Shown here piece after piece: positions 13,001-23,730 of a stretch of 60,000 nt of DNA; positions within the stretch are counted from its first letter, which is position 1; each line of letters opens with the position of its first letter. The notes beneath the pieces are model-generated. The model was given only the letters and a program-made list of their open reading frames with translations. It was not told the origin of the DNA and made no database searches. Position numbers and translations under genes: made by a program. Origin of the DNA: Membranipora membranacea (taxonomy: Eukaryota; Bryozoa; Gymnolaemata; Cheilostomatida; Membraniporidae); NCBI GenBank assembly GCA_914767715.1, contig OU612073.1, positions 14,448,001 to 14,508,000 on the forward strand, written 5' to 3'.

Positions 13001-16000
13001 TCTGCACTTATCCTCTTCCCTAGAGGGATGTATGACATTGTTACAAATGTCAGCACATGGTTTGTAATGACCAAAACCCCCCTGAAAATAACATGCTGAC
13101 GGGATGTTGTGATATCTGCCTTGGCAATCATCGTATGACAGCTGTGAATAATCTCCGCTGCATATCAGGTAATTGGGGACTGGATTGCTACAAGCCAATG
13201 TGATGAGGATGAGTGATGCAATCCATCACCTGGCAACCAGGGAGATGCATGCTGTTAAACAAGACATCCTACAATCACAAATTCAAAAACAAATACAACA
13301 CGCGAGTAACAATTTCCTTGTTATAGTGGATGGTGAAATGGACTGTGCTGTTAAATGAGAGATTCACGACCTAGAGGGCATGCTAATTAGCGCAATCAAA
13401 CCGTGCTTTTTTGGGGTTGTTGAGATGGGGCGACATGGTGCAATCGGTTAACGCGCTTGCTATTCACTGAAAGGTGATTGAGCCACTCAGTGCACTTCAC
13501 TCATTTTTCCTCCTCATTTATGTAATTAATGCTTCCTTACCTGATTTAAATGCTATAGAAGATTTTTTTCAACATGATTTTGCTATATAGAAGTTATATT
13601 CTGCGATTCTGACATCTGTAGGCTGTGTAGCTAGATGTCTTGTTCTTATATATCAGATATGTAAATATCTGACAGGAGATTGAAGTTATCTCAAAGGCTG
13701 AACAACACAACCAGATAGGCCTGTTTCTTCAAATATAAAATCAATCTCAATATAGAAGCATCTCATCATCATTATGGATGGTATATGGAGCATTCCAGTC
13801 TTTGTTACTGGGCTCTCTTGGTATCTCACAAATGTATCTTATTCAATTGGATTTTCTCAAGTCGGTGCAAGTATATGGCCTGCGGGACTTTCCCAGAGGA
13901 TTGATTTGGCAGATTTCAAGATCATGACTGGTTAAATTTTTATATGGGTTTTCCGTTACGACTTACTAGCTTTAAGATATACCTTTTATTGATTGACCAT
14001 GAAGGGGTTACTTTAATTTGGTTTGAACAGTATGTACATATATTTATACATATAGATTTGAGGCATGCCTCACTTGGACTTGTAGTCAATCTAACTTACT
14101 GAGGGTAGGTACTAAAACACATATAATTCAGTCTATAACAAAGCTCCTCCATTGGCGTACATTCGTTTGCAAGTAACATATTAAAACACTACAATATATG
14201 TTGGGATTTTAGTAAATGTGTCCAGTTCTACGGAGCTATTTCTTTTTTTGTACAATCTTATTCAGTTTTCTGATATGGTTAGTAGCTCTTATTCAAGTAT
14301 GTAAACCCAGTTTTATCCAGCCCGCCAAGACAGGAGAATGGTAGCCTTGTCAAGCAGCCATTTTTTTGTGGCCGCGTGACATAGCTAGGAGAATGGGATG
14401 TAAAGTCATAAAACTATATAAGTGTAGTGATCAAACTTTTGAAACTTATGCAGGAAGCCGATACAAATTATGAAATGGCTTTGATCATTTCATTTACAGT
14501 AGGACTCCTCAAAGATACTATGAAACCCACCTCAAATTTATAGAAGAGCCACCTTTGAGATCAATGACTGTAGTTGATCCTCGCTTGACAGTGCGGGATC
14601 TTTTAATATAAAAGTTAGATGATGTTGAACGGATTGGCCTGGTGGATGGTTTTTGTGTAAGTCGATGCCTAAGCAAGTGATCTTGATCGTTCTTGAGCTT
14701 GAGTTAATGTTAAGGGCCTCTGACAGGGTGTTGATATTAGCAGCTGCCAGTTGATCGCTGTAATGTTCATGATTATTGTAGATAACCCGAAGTGCTAGTT
14801 TTTGACTTTTTTCCAGTTCTGCTCTCTGCTGGTCAGTAGTGTAGGGGTACCAGGCAGATGACGCATGACTTATTGCCGGTATAATTTGGCTTTTGTACAT
14901 ATGAATGAGAGCTTCTTCATCCACCCCTGATTGTTTTGGAGCAAATCAGGGATGGGCAGACAGCATTGCGTAACCCCAGCTTTCTTTAGTTGAAGAACTG
15001 CATGGAAGGCTGGCTTAGATTTTGCTATAATTTTCTCTGCATGACTGGAGAATTTCAGGTGTCAGACAAATGCTATGCCTAACGGTTAAAAATCCTCATT
15101 CTCAACATCATTCCTCATTCTCAACAACTTGTTCATTCGAGATGGTGAGAGGTCGGTTTGAACTAATGCAAAACCTGTGCAAAACACTTTAACGGTACAA
15201 CATCGTGGATGATTGTATATGTATATTTTCCATTTTTATTCTGGTGAAGATTAAGTCAGGGACTTTTATCCAGAAACAAATAAACATACATGCAAGAATT
15301 CACGGATTTAAAAATATTAGGCAAAAATTAATCAAAAGGCAAGCATAAGAATTATTAACAGTAAAATTTACTAGGAAGTCTAAGAAAAAGATCAATATTA
15401 ATACACAAAATACTTTTAATCAGTTAGCAAGTCATCAAAGAAAAACATTAAGCAGATACATGTCAAATAAAAACCAATAAAATTATAATGTTGGAAAGAA
15501 ATTTAGAGAACTAACAATGAAGAAGGTGGGTCTTTTGGCAGAAATAGGTAATCAAGGTAATGGAAAATTTTTTACCATAGATACTAGAGTTGTATGTAGT
15601 TTAAGCAGTAGTTAAGCTATCAAGCTTCCTTTTTGCTTTATCCAGATTGACTTTATAAGTCCCATCTTCTTTATGTGCTGTAGTCTTTACTTCAAGTTTA
15701 ACCTTTAATCTCATCAAGTTCATGTTGGGAGAAGCCTCTATATTGAGCAGAATTTCTAGGTGTGCCAAGGCCAGACACTGGTGTTCCGCTGTCAGCAGAA
15801 CCAGATGCTAAATGACACAAACACATAAAATACACCAAAATTACCAACATACACATATACAAAATACCTACCTCCCAATCTATTGTCTTGTTTGTGCCTC
15901 TCTCAATCTAACATTGTGGCAAAAGATTGTAAACAAAAGTTGGAACACTTTAGATGGTTTCACAGTTGTACTTAATATGTATATTTTTTCTCATGTCAAT

Positions 16001-19000
16001 TATTGCTGCCTAATCAATCAGCGGGCTGCAACTTCATCATTTGATTCAGGTATTTATTTCTACAACACACCAAAACATTCCAGTAAAAAGTCATCAATTT
16101 TGAATAAAAATAATTCTGAGTAAGGTATTTTGGCGAAGAATAGGACGCCGGCATTTTGGTGAATACCGATTCACCCCAACTGTGACAAATTAAATCTTAG
16201 TGATTGTTAGTCACTGGCTTCAAGATTGGTCTCCAAACGCAACTGTTGATCTCTAGATCGTGGGGATGATCAGCCTTCAAACAGGATAACCGTTGGTCTC
16301 CAAATCGTTCAATAAGGGTCTTTCACTCTACATGGTGTCCCAAAGACCTCTTTCCACTCTATATACAACTATACAAAACAAAATGTGAGTACAGACATGT
16401 AGGGTGGTAAACGGGGAGGCTGGAGGGTTTTTAAATATTCTGAGCTCCACTGTCACTTGGTCAGAGGTAAAGCAATGAAAGTAAGGTAATGACCTTTGCA
16501 CCTCAATATGTATGTAGTCGGTAGCCAATCAGGACCACATACCAGACTTCAAAGTAGGTTTTTAGACATTAGTCTACATGGACTGTGCTCCATTACAGAC
16601 ACGCATATCAGGAGGGGGGGGCCTGTGAATCAAGGAGGGCCAACTCCAAAATATACAACAATTGAAATCTAAAAATTCCATTTTGTAAAATGTTAATTTT
16701 TTCTCATGTCATTTATTTCTGCCCAATCAATCAACGGGCTGCAACTTCATCATTTGATTCAGGTATTTATTTGTACAACACATCAAAACATTCCAGTAAA
16801 AAGTCATCATTTTTGAATAAAAAAAATTCTGAGTAAGGTATTTTGGCGAAGAATAGGACGCCGACATTTTGGTGAATACCGATTCACCCCAGCTGTGACA
16901 AATTAAATCTTAGTGATTGTTAGTCATTGGCTTCAAGATTGGTCTCCAAACACAACTGTTGATCTCTAGATCGTGGGGATGATCAGCCTTCAAACAGGAT
17001 AAATAGTAGTCTCTAAATCCTTTAAATGAATCTGACTCCCAAATGGTGTCACAACTCACAAGAGACTTTACTAGGGGAAAATCCGGCCATAAAATCTCAG
17101 GCAATTTTTAGTGGTAACGAAGAAATTTCCTTCGATTTTTCCCCATAACTTTGCATTATGTCACAGTAGTCTTGATAAGTTTCCGTTAGTTTTCAATGTT
17201 ATATCATCTTTTGTCGCCAACAAATTGTGCCAGTCAAAACCAATGTCGTACTGGAAAGTAACCAGCTTCCTAGAGTAGAAATCCTTTGGCTTAAATGGTC
17301 TTTTTGGGCCAAAGTTTACTGACTAAGAAAACCAGGCCAGCCAATTTGAGGTGGTGAAAGTTTCAAAATTTTCGAACAGATATTCTCTTAGATGAACAAC
17401 CTTGTCTGTTGAATCATCGATAGGCCCCATAGACATGATGCCATAGTCAGCCACTTCTGTTTGAAAGCTCAAGTGCATGCTGTTTCGATGAAATGTCTTG
17501 ATCTTTCATGTAAATGTAAACTTAGACACAATAGTCAATTTTTATAAATTTGTCCAATTTGACATCAAAATACAGGCACTCTGGTTTGTAGTGCAGTACC
17601 AATAGGTGGCAATTGCCCCATCTAGCGAGAGGAACTTGGTTCAGTATCATGGTGTACAAAACACAACCCAAGTGGGTTTGTTGGGTGAAGAGAAGAAATA
17701 AATTTTTTGTCTTCTTATTCAATGGCACAATTGACTCCTCGTATCCCCTCAAATTGAGACAAGGACTGTGTGCATGTGTTTAACTTTATAATTTCATCAC
17801 TGTGAAAACAGCATTGTGGGAAACTCGTTTGTCAAATAACATGATCATGTACGTAATCTCAAAACTTTTAATCTCACAAGGAGATCAAAATCATTTCAAA
17901 GCATATGACTAGAGGTTGATGTAACTTTATATTTCAATTGTACAATCCAGTATGTTAATGATGGGAGCCGTTGAGCAGTACTTAGCTTTATTTGTGAGTG
18001 CTGATTGTCATGTGCAGTTCCAGGAAGAATATCCGATGCTTTCTGTCCTGGTCAATCAGTGGAATGAAATAACAAATCAGCTACAGTCCATCTTATTGCA
18101 AAGATATCTCTGCGCTTCTGTCAAATAAACAGGAAAGGCAGTAAAATGTGTACAATACAGTTGTTTTCCAGGACAAAATCTAAACAAGGAGTTCAAGTCT
18201 GTAGTTGTGCTCCCTGGTAACTGGGAAAATTAAAAAACCGTAGTCTGTGCATGAAATCATATGCCCAGCTTTTCAATCGCATATTATGAAAGGAAATCAG
18301 ATTTCCAAAGCGTATGCGCACTTAAGAACAATTTGCAAAATTATCTTATCGCATTACTATCCACATTGCTATGTTGGTTTTGCAGTGAGAACATCACGAG
18401 CTCACTCCTCTATCTGTATAAAGATGCCAGCGATTCTGGCCTTTCACCTTTCTCCTCAATCAGTTCCCTGTTGGTGTGCATTACGCAATACAAATTTTAA
18501 CATCATTTGTAAAGGCTTTTTTTTTGCTTCTTCTTTAGTACATCCTTGATTAAAATCACGTTACCAGGTAAGGACCCGATATTTTATGCTCATAGGCACT
18601 TTACCTGGAATCTGTACTGATCCAAAAAAATAAATTATTCAAATCACCAGCTGTCAAAGTCTAAAACAATATACTAACATATGGGGTACAATTCAAAGAC
18701 TTGACAGGTAAAAATTAAGATTTTCGCAGTACACGTGATGAAAAGCATCCTGAAATTGGGTCTTTCATTACATTTCGACACTTAATGCAGTCAGCAAAAA
18801 ATTTGGATCTGGGGTCCAATGCTATCAGCAATCAACCTGACTCAAAACATTTATCTGGTTTTTCAGCCTTTGGACTGGTTTTGTGATGATGACCCATCTT
18901 GGCAAAGCAAATATATACTTCCGCTTGAAAAACTTAGGCTAAACGCCACAATTTGCATCAACGGCGAAAATTGTTCACTATCACTGCCATTTGTGCCCAG

Positions 19001-22000
19001 AATTAGTTTCGCAGACACCATTCCATGCAAAAATTTATTCCACGTACCATGTTAATGACCACCTTAATGTCAATTGTTAAAGTGCCATCTTAATGATGTA
19101 CTTCTGCAAGGAATCCAAACATCACGAAATAAGCCTTAAATTCCATAAACATTGGAAAATGTTGCCATCAAAAGAAGTCAAAGTCAGCCACCTATGAGAG
19201 CTGGCCAATAACGATAATAAATTGCTACAAAATCCCTTTATACGTACATGGTTAGTGGCAATTGCATGGTACACATTCATTTGTGTAGGATATGGCAAAC
19301 TTTCACACCAACTTTGCACCGGGAAGGCTATCGTACATGGCAAGCTATTGTACCTAGCAAGCTTTCGAACCTGACACACTTTTTTTCCAACTCGGCAAAC
19401 TTATCAGCTTTGATCAAAACTCCAATGGCTTGCTGATGCTAAAATTTGTTAATGACACCTGCTCCACAGATTCTCCTCTCTCCACATCCAATTGTTTGCA
19501 ATGGTGGTGATTTAACTTCAAATTGGCCAGTTTTTTTCACATCCTATCAAATTTTGTTTTTGTTTTTAAGTATGGCTCTCTGCGCCAGCTTCATAGCTTT
19601 CATGAGCGGTTTTGTTAGGCTTAGGTAATTCTATACCTTTAAACCGAAAGCCTTCCAACTCAATTTATTTTATTTTAGATCCCTACACTTGTGTCCATGA
19701 TTCGCCTTCATGCACTATAAATCTGGTCTCTAAGCCTCTCATCTTAAAATGCATCAATGCCCGCCAAGTTATCAACATGTTCATGCTGGCCCTTTTCGTT
19801 GCTGGTACACGGGACTTAATCCCTGGCTTTCAAACCGACTTCCGTCAAATCCGTTAGCTGGTACCCAGGACTTTTTAGCATTTGTGATAATAAAGGTCTG
19901 TTCATTATGACATCACCACTCATTTTGGTCAACAGCAGGAGGAGGAGGAGGGAGTAGCATAAGATATGGGTATATATTGCGTTTGCAGGTCCTATTATGA
20001 TGTTCCAGATGAAAAGTGATATAATTTAGATTTGACAGATGATGTTCGAGAATCAGTCAAATTCCAATGTTCAATGATTTTAAAATGAACCCAGTCAGTG
20101 CGTCAGTCTTCTTTCCTCTCAGTGCCTTTATTAAGGCCACTACCATAGCCATTGCTTAGCTCAACGTAGTAAAACTCTCAATAAACTATCATGGTTTAGC
20201 CAAGAGTTATGTTATACTTACATTTTTCAATATTCTGAGCTCCACTGTCACTTGGTCAGAGGTAAAGCAATGAAAGGAAGGTAATGACTGTTTATTTTGT
20301 GTTTTGTTGGTTGTATGTAAATCAAGCTGTTTGATTTGTTGTTGGAGCGTGTACATTTATTATGTGACCATTGTGTATATGTGATCAACTGTATATCAAC
20401 TGATTATATCAACTGATTATAATTGTGATGGCATGCCTTATTTATACTATCGGCAGCATGCTAAATGAGCATGTGACTTAATTAGTGGTCACAGCATATG
20501 AGGACACAACAATGACCTTTGCACCTCAATATGTATGTAGTCGGTTAGCCAATCAGGACCAGATACCAGACTTCAAAGTAGGTGTTTAGACATTAGTCTA
20601 CATGGACTGTGCTCCATTACAGACACAAATATCAGGAGGGGGGGGGCTGTGAATCAAGGAGGGCCAATTTCAAAATATACAACAATTTAAATCTAAAAAA
20701 TCCATTTTGCAAAATGTTAATTTTTCATGGTATGCATTTAAAATAGAATGACACCATGCCTGCAGAATCATATCCACTACTGGTGGGCGAATTTTCGTAT
20801 CTTTTCCGCCTAACTGCAGCACTGGTTGGAAGTTCATCAAGCTGCGACGGGTTGCTTCCTACAACCAGATCACATGGAATAAGATACAATCACGAAGGCT
20901 GAATACTCAATTGCAGCAAGATAGGCAGCTTTGAATTGAAAGTAATCAATCTCTGTCTTTAAGACAAAAAGAGCAGCATGCCAGATAAGTATGTTGATGG
21001 AACTTTTGAAATGTCCGGAACCGGAGAATGGATTTTAGAATTTGGTCAACAAACTGGCAGAAATTGATGTTAGGGCACCTAATTGATATTTATATGACTT
21101 TTTTTCTATGATTTATGGTTTCCAAGATAAGTCCCTGCTGGCCACATTTCCTCACACGAACTGTGTGTGCCAAGTGTATACCCAAATGGGCACAGATCTG
21201 AAATGGGATGAATATTTAGCTCAGAAAACTTGGTTTGTGATTGATAAGTGAGAAAGAGCCTGCTCACCTCGTGGAGGCTGGATGTTTCTCTGTTCGTCAC
21301 CAGCATGTAGTTCATGAAGGTCAGGAACAGTTCTTGGATCATCATTATCTTGGTTTCTTTGTTCCTCACCATAATCAGCTCCCTGGTCATCATTATCACC
21401 ACCAGCAGCCCCAGCAGAGTTCTCAGGGTTAAGGTCATCAGGGTCATTACTACCAGTAGCTTGAGTTGGTCTATTACCATCATCTCCTACAAGTATATCC
21501 GAGAGGTACATGTAACATATATGTCAGTGTTTTGTTGGCTTTGCTTTGTGTGGGTAATGTTCTGTCAAATGGCTCAAGTTATTGGTTAGGCAACGAATTA
21601 GAACAATTACTGATTCAGTGTCAGATAAAATTGTATCTTTCTATGTGGTACAAGTAGCTTAGTATAAGTTTTAAAGTAAGCTCCCCACATTGACAGTTTT
21701 CAGTGACACCAAAAACTTCATGGTGATCTGTGTTCTCTTATTTACTCAATTTGCAGACGCTCAAGATTGCGTTTTTATGCTTTAACTTTGATATTTCAGC
21801 CTGCAGAGCACCAAAAGAGAGACTGCTCACCTTGTGGGGGCAGGATATCTGGGACTCTTTGTCCCTCATTTAAATCAACTCCTTGGTTATCATTATTCCC
21901 ACTATCAGCCTCAGCAGAGTTCTGAGGGTTAAGGTCATCAGGATCATTAGTACCAGTAGCCTGAGTTGGTTTATTACCACCTTCTCCTACAAGTATATCC

Positions 22001-22900
22001 GATCTGTATAGCGTAACATATATGCCATACATTTGACTCTGCATTAAATGGATATGAGCTATTGAAAAAATAAGCCATTTCATTCCTCACTCGGTATCCA
22101 GTCAATTTTTAACTATGTGAAGTGTTAAAGGCTATGCAGTTTAAGTACGAATTTTGTCACTCATGTCAATATTTTTGGGTGACATCAAACTCCTTAAGGC
22201 TGCAGGTTAATATCCGCTAAATGAGGTTTCGGCGTGGCCTACCCTTATCACTAGTCATAACCATATTTTGGTTTTCTAGATTTGTTGCGGGTTGGGTTGC
22301 GGACGATTACGCGCTCACAATGATAATCTATGTGGGGATAAATCATAATCTCTGATGATATTGATAGAGAAATTATGTTATACACAGCAAAGGTTTTTTT
22401 ATCTAGATATTAAAATTTCTGAAATTACTACATGAAATAAAGCATTTACGTTGTGTAACAGCAGATAAATTTCTCTATCCAATCATAACTCTTATCAATA
22501 TTTTCAGACCCATCACAATTTCCCACCTGTTGATATTTGTCCTCCTAGACTGTCTTGAGTAACAAAGCTAAAACTCAAAGGGGGCCATGCTCAAGCATGT
22601 CTTTCAGCCGTTTTATGCTGATCAAGGTTCTCATATTTGTTCAAGTTACACACAAAACCATTTTCATTTTACCTGTAAGTTTAGCTTTCAGAGCGCCAGA
22701 TGAGTAACTAAGGTTAGGTTACTCACTTTGTTGTGGCTGGTTGTTACTCCGCTCATCGCCATCATGCAGTTGAGGGTCAGGGTTAGCCCTCTGATCACCG
22801 TTATCCCCACCAGAAGTCCCAGCAGTGTTCTTCTCCACGTCATCAGGGATATTAGCTTTATTAGCTGCGTTTACATCATCGTTCAATAATAAATCCTGAT
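9861..22900 (-). CDS. Gene C, long-form tail: array of seven phase-1 cytoplasmic exons
   Basis: Seven exons (22727-22900, 21831-21986, 21268-21486, 11173-11229, 10807-10995, 10314-10481, 9861-10051) keep one open frame through phase-1 introns and end in TGA. Spliced after the 27.48-kb exon, with the 23.8-kb terminal exon skipped, they would give a 581-aa protein. The sequence is hydrophilic, acidic and low in cysteine, as expected for a disordered cytoplasmic tail. Three exons carry PTQATG or PTQVTG. Six of the seven exons (all but 22727-22900) have a counterpart in gene G. Membership in gene C, rather than a separate gene, is inferred from phase, strand and order; no Cys-rich exon other than gene B lies between, and gene B ends in its own stop. 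Confidence 0.6.
10314..10481 (-). CDS. Tail exon T2
   Basis: A 168-bp symmetrical exon (acceptor TTCTTACAG, donor GTATTA). It reads ERSGNSQEMVGMSPVTPEAE, then a segment containing RRTPSNGSSDRGYDTEG and SHSDSGADIQ. This Ser/Thr/Asp-rich stretch, with RRTPS and SDRGYDTEG, is a plausible kinase-substrate region (inference). It is highly conserved with 56710-56877. Confidence 0.62.
10807..10995 (-). CDS. Tail exon T3
   Basis: A 189-bp symmetrical exon (acceptor ATATGTAG, donor GTACAT). It begins DQHLLLGGARGESTTVPLNG and includes DQDLASEPEQNPS and QCGDQPVQRAPNNGS. The DQxLLL opening resembles T7, suggesting shared exon ancestry. It lies in the 1-kb tract that is almost identical to gene G, and differs from the gene G copy by only a few substitutions. 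Confidence 0.6.
11173..11229 (-). CDS. Tail exon T4 (57 bp) with PxQxT motif
   Basis: A short symmetrical exon bounded by ATCTGTAG and GTAAGT. It reads GTPHETAPTQVTGDPDSTT, with PTQVT as the PxQxT core. The gene G copy (57570-57626) reads TPYETAQTQVTG, so the Pro is replaced by Gln. In gene C the intron on its 5' side (toward T5) is about 10 kb because of the inserted block holding gene B; in gene G the same intron is about 0.5 kb. Confidence 0.6.
12258..13187 (-). CDS. Gene B: Cys-rich membrane protein with minimal tail (5' exon not found)
   Basis: Two exons are visible. Exon 12988-13187 encodes the Cys-rich domain (CSGDY..LSYDDC..., PCADIC, KCRSLC) and has a GTAAG donor. Its acceptor, a pyrimidine-rich stretch ending TTGTAG, gives phase 2 at the 5' side, unlike the other genes, so a start and signal-peptide exon must lie upstream; I could not find it. 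Exon 12258-12490 (acceptor TTTTTTACAG) adds YAQNYC, a Thr/Ser stalk, the charged run EERRKKKE, a membrane helix (about 23 residues ending LICC) and then RKK and a TAA. There is therefore essentially no cytoplasmic tail, so it may act as a decoy or need a partner chain (inference). The gene sits inside the long intron between two tail exons of gene C on the same strand, in a block absent from the duplicated copy. Confidence 0.6.
13418..13490 (+). mobile_element. Possible tRNA-derived SINE remnant
   Basis: GGCGACATGGTGCAATCGG followed by TTAACGCGCTTGC looks like a tRNA D-arm with box A. No convincing box B follows, so this is at most a fragment. Confidence 0.25.
14530..15180 (-). mobile_element. 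LINE reverse transcriptase C-terminal fragment, frameshifted
   Basis: ORF 14538-14924 contains MYKSQIIPAISHASSAWYP and AELEKSQKLALRVIYN, matching the conserved block after the RT palm in CR1/Jockey-type elements (PxxxYxSxxW, then LExxQxxxLRxI). Upstream in other frames are HAEKIIAKSKPAFHAVLQL and KKAGV, the preceding block. At least one frameshift and one stop separate them. Confidence 0.65.
15980..16700 (+). repeat. Internally deleted copy of the 4-kb element
   Basis: 15985-16290 repeats the left end (again at 16700-17000), and 16430-16700 repeats the right end (again at 20230-20720), without the middle. It stands head-to-tail in front of the longer copy, as expected for a deletion derivative next to its parent. 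Confidence 0.6.
16700..20725 (+). repeat. 4-kb dispersed element, copy 1 (inverted partner at 40.4-44.6 kb)
   Basis: Recognisable landmarks run from a TTTCTCATGTCA left end to a CCATTTTGCAAAATGTTAAT right end, and all reappear in inverse order and orientation at 44630-40365. Neither copy holds a convincing ORF; the shared 60-codon ORF at 19446 (repeated at 41345) carries no recognised motif. Copy-specific differences include the 235-bp insertion here at 20288-20514 and about 440 bp at 19790-20230 lacking in the partner. It is likely a non-autonomous transposable element. Confidence 0.65.
20288..20514. mobile_element. ~230-bp insertion flanked by AATGAC
   Basis: The other copies of this repeat read GGTAATGACCTTTGCACC; here that site is split, with AATGAC on both sides of about 230 bp of AT-rich DNA. 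That is the footprint of a small insertion with a 6-bp target-site duplication. No obvious terminal inverted repeats. Confidence 0.45.
21268..21486 (-). CDS. Tail exon T5 with PxQxT motif
   Basis: A 219-bp symmetrical exon (acceptor ACTTGTAG, donor GTGAGC). It begins GDDGNRPTQATGSNDPDDL, continues through an acidic repeat, and contains RTVPDLHELHAGDEQRN, which resembles the RSVPDLN motif in gene D. The homologous exon in gene G (58144-58372) has lost its splice donor, but this one is intact. Confidence 0.65.
21831..21986 (-). CDS. Tail exon T6 with PxQxT motif
   Basis: A 156-bp symmetrical exon (acceptor ATACTTGTAG, donor GTGAGC). It reads GEGGNKPTQATGTNDPDDL followed by an acidic Asn/Asp/Gly stretch ending ILPPQ. 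It is closely related in sequence to T5, so the two are tandem exon duplicates. It matches 59509-59664 of gene G exactly in length. PTQAT fits the PxQxT TRAF-binding core. Confidence 0.65.
22727..22900 (-). CDS. Tail exon T7
   Basis: Acceptor TATATGTTCAG and donor GTGAGT bound a 174-bp symmetrical phase-1 exon. It reads DQDLLLNDDVNAANKANIPDD and continues with a Gly/Asp/Asn-rich stretch; the stretch GTSGGDNGDQRANPDP is a distant relative of T5 and T6. It has no PxQxT motif. It would be the first exon of the long tail. Its counterpart in the second duplication copy would lie beyond the window end. Confidence 0.55.
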
Positions 22901-23093
22901 CTGAACATATAAAATAAGTGTTGCTAATAATTTGAGCTGTTTGTGGTTTATGATTGGATAATTTCTTATCATGATTTACTCATCAGGAAATAGCATTTGT
23001 TCAATTGTTGTCCATGAGACAAAATTGTGGGCTGCCTTAGTTTAAGTGTACAAGAATTCTTTTGATCACCTTTGTCTGGCGTGCCTAAAGAGA

Positions 23094-23132
23094 AATATAT
23101 ATATATATTTATATATATATATATATATATAT
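23094..23132. repeat. (TA)n microsatellite
   Basis: An almost uninterrupted TA run, in the intron between the 23.8-kb exon and T7. Confidence 0.9.
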
Positions 23133-23730
23133 GTGAATTTAGATCACCAGTATAGCTGAAACATTTTCAATGATAAAGTAATGTATATTTCTAGATAAGT
23201 CGAGTTGTATCCGGCGGATCAAGATTAAAAGGCAGTCAAGGCATGTATCACGCGCTTTTCTTTTTCCTTGTCCAGCCACATAATTCCTGAGCATTAGAAA
23301 CACACTAACAGGATTGTCCTGAAGACATGTCATAGAAATTAACTTATTCTTTGATACATCAAATTAGAGAATAAATAATAAAATATCTTGAATTGAGTTT
23401 TGTATTCCAAAAGCATTTATAATGGCGTGATTTTTAGTTTACAAAACCATCAGAAATGCAACTATAAAGAGCAGAAGCCAAGAAAGAAAAACGATATGAA
23501 TTCTTTTTTAACATTTACTGACAAACAATTTTCATCATTAAAATGATGATCTTCTAAATGTGCCAAAACAAGAAAACCAATAAAATTTAAAAGAAGAAAA
23601 ATGAGAAGTGAGACATAGACTGCATACTTCTAATGAATAAATATTTTCAAAATCAAAGTCAAGTCAAATATTGGAACAATAAACGTTAATGTTACTGTGA
23701 TATAGAGGACTCTTGTCCTCATTCCTGAGG

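Larger units (their letters stand above)
1370..22200. repeat. Segmental duplication, copy 1
   Basis: It shares order and orientation with 49600-60000: flank (1378 with 49600), gene A with F, the 7.0-kb segment with 53.9 kb, the 8.9-kb block with 55.05 kb, and tail exons 9.9-11.3 kb with 56.1-57.7 kb, and 21.2-22.2 kb with 58.1-59.9 kb. Copy 1 contains an additional ~9.7-kb block at about 11.4-21.1 kb. Confidence 0.75.

Noticed and set aside
19446-19628. 60-codon ORF repeated identically at 41163-41345
   Set aside because: Identity comes from the inverted repeat pair; no domain, and the surrounding copies are non-coding.
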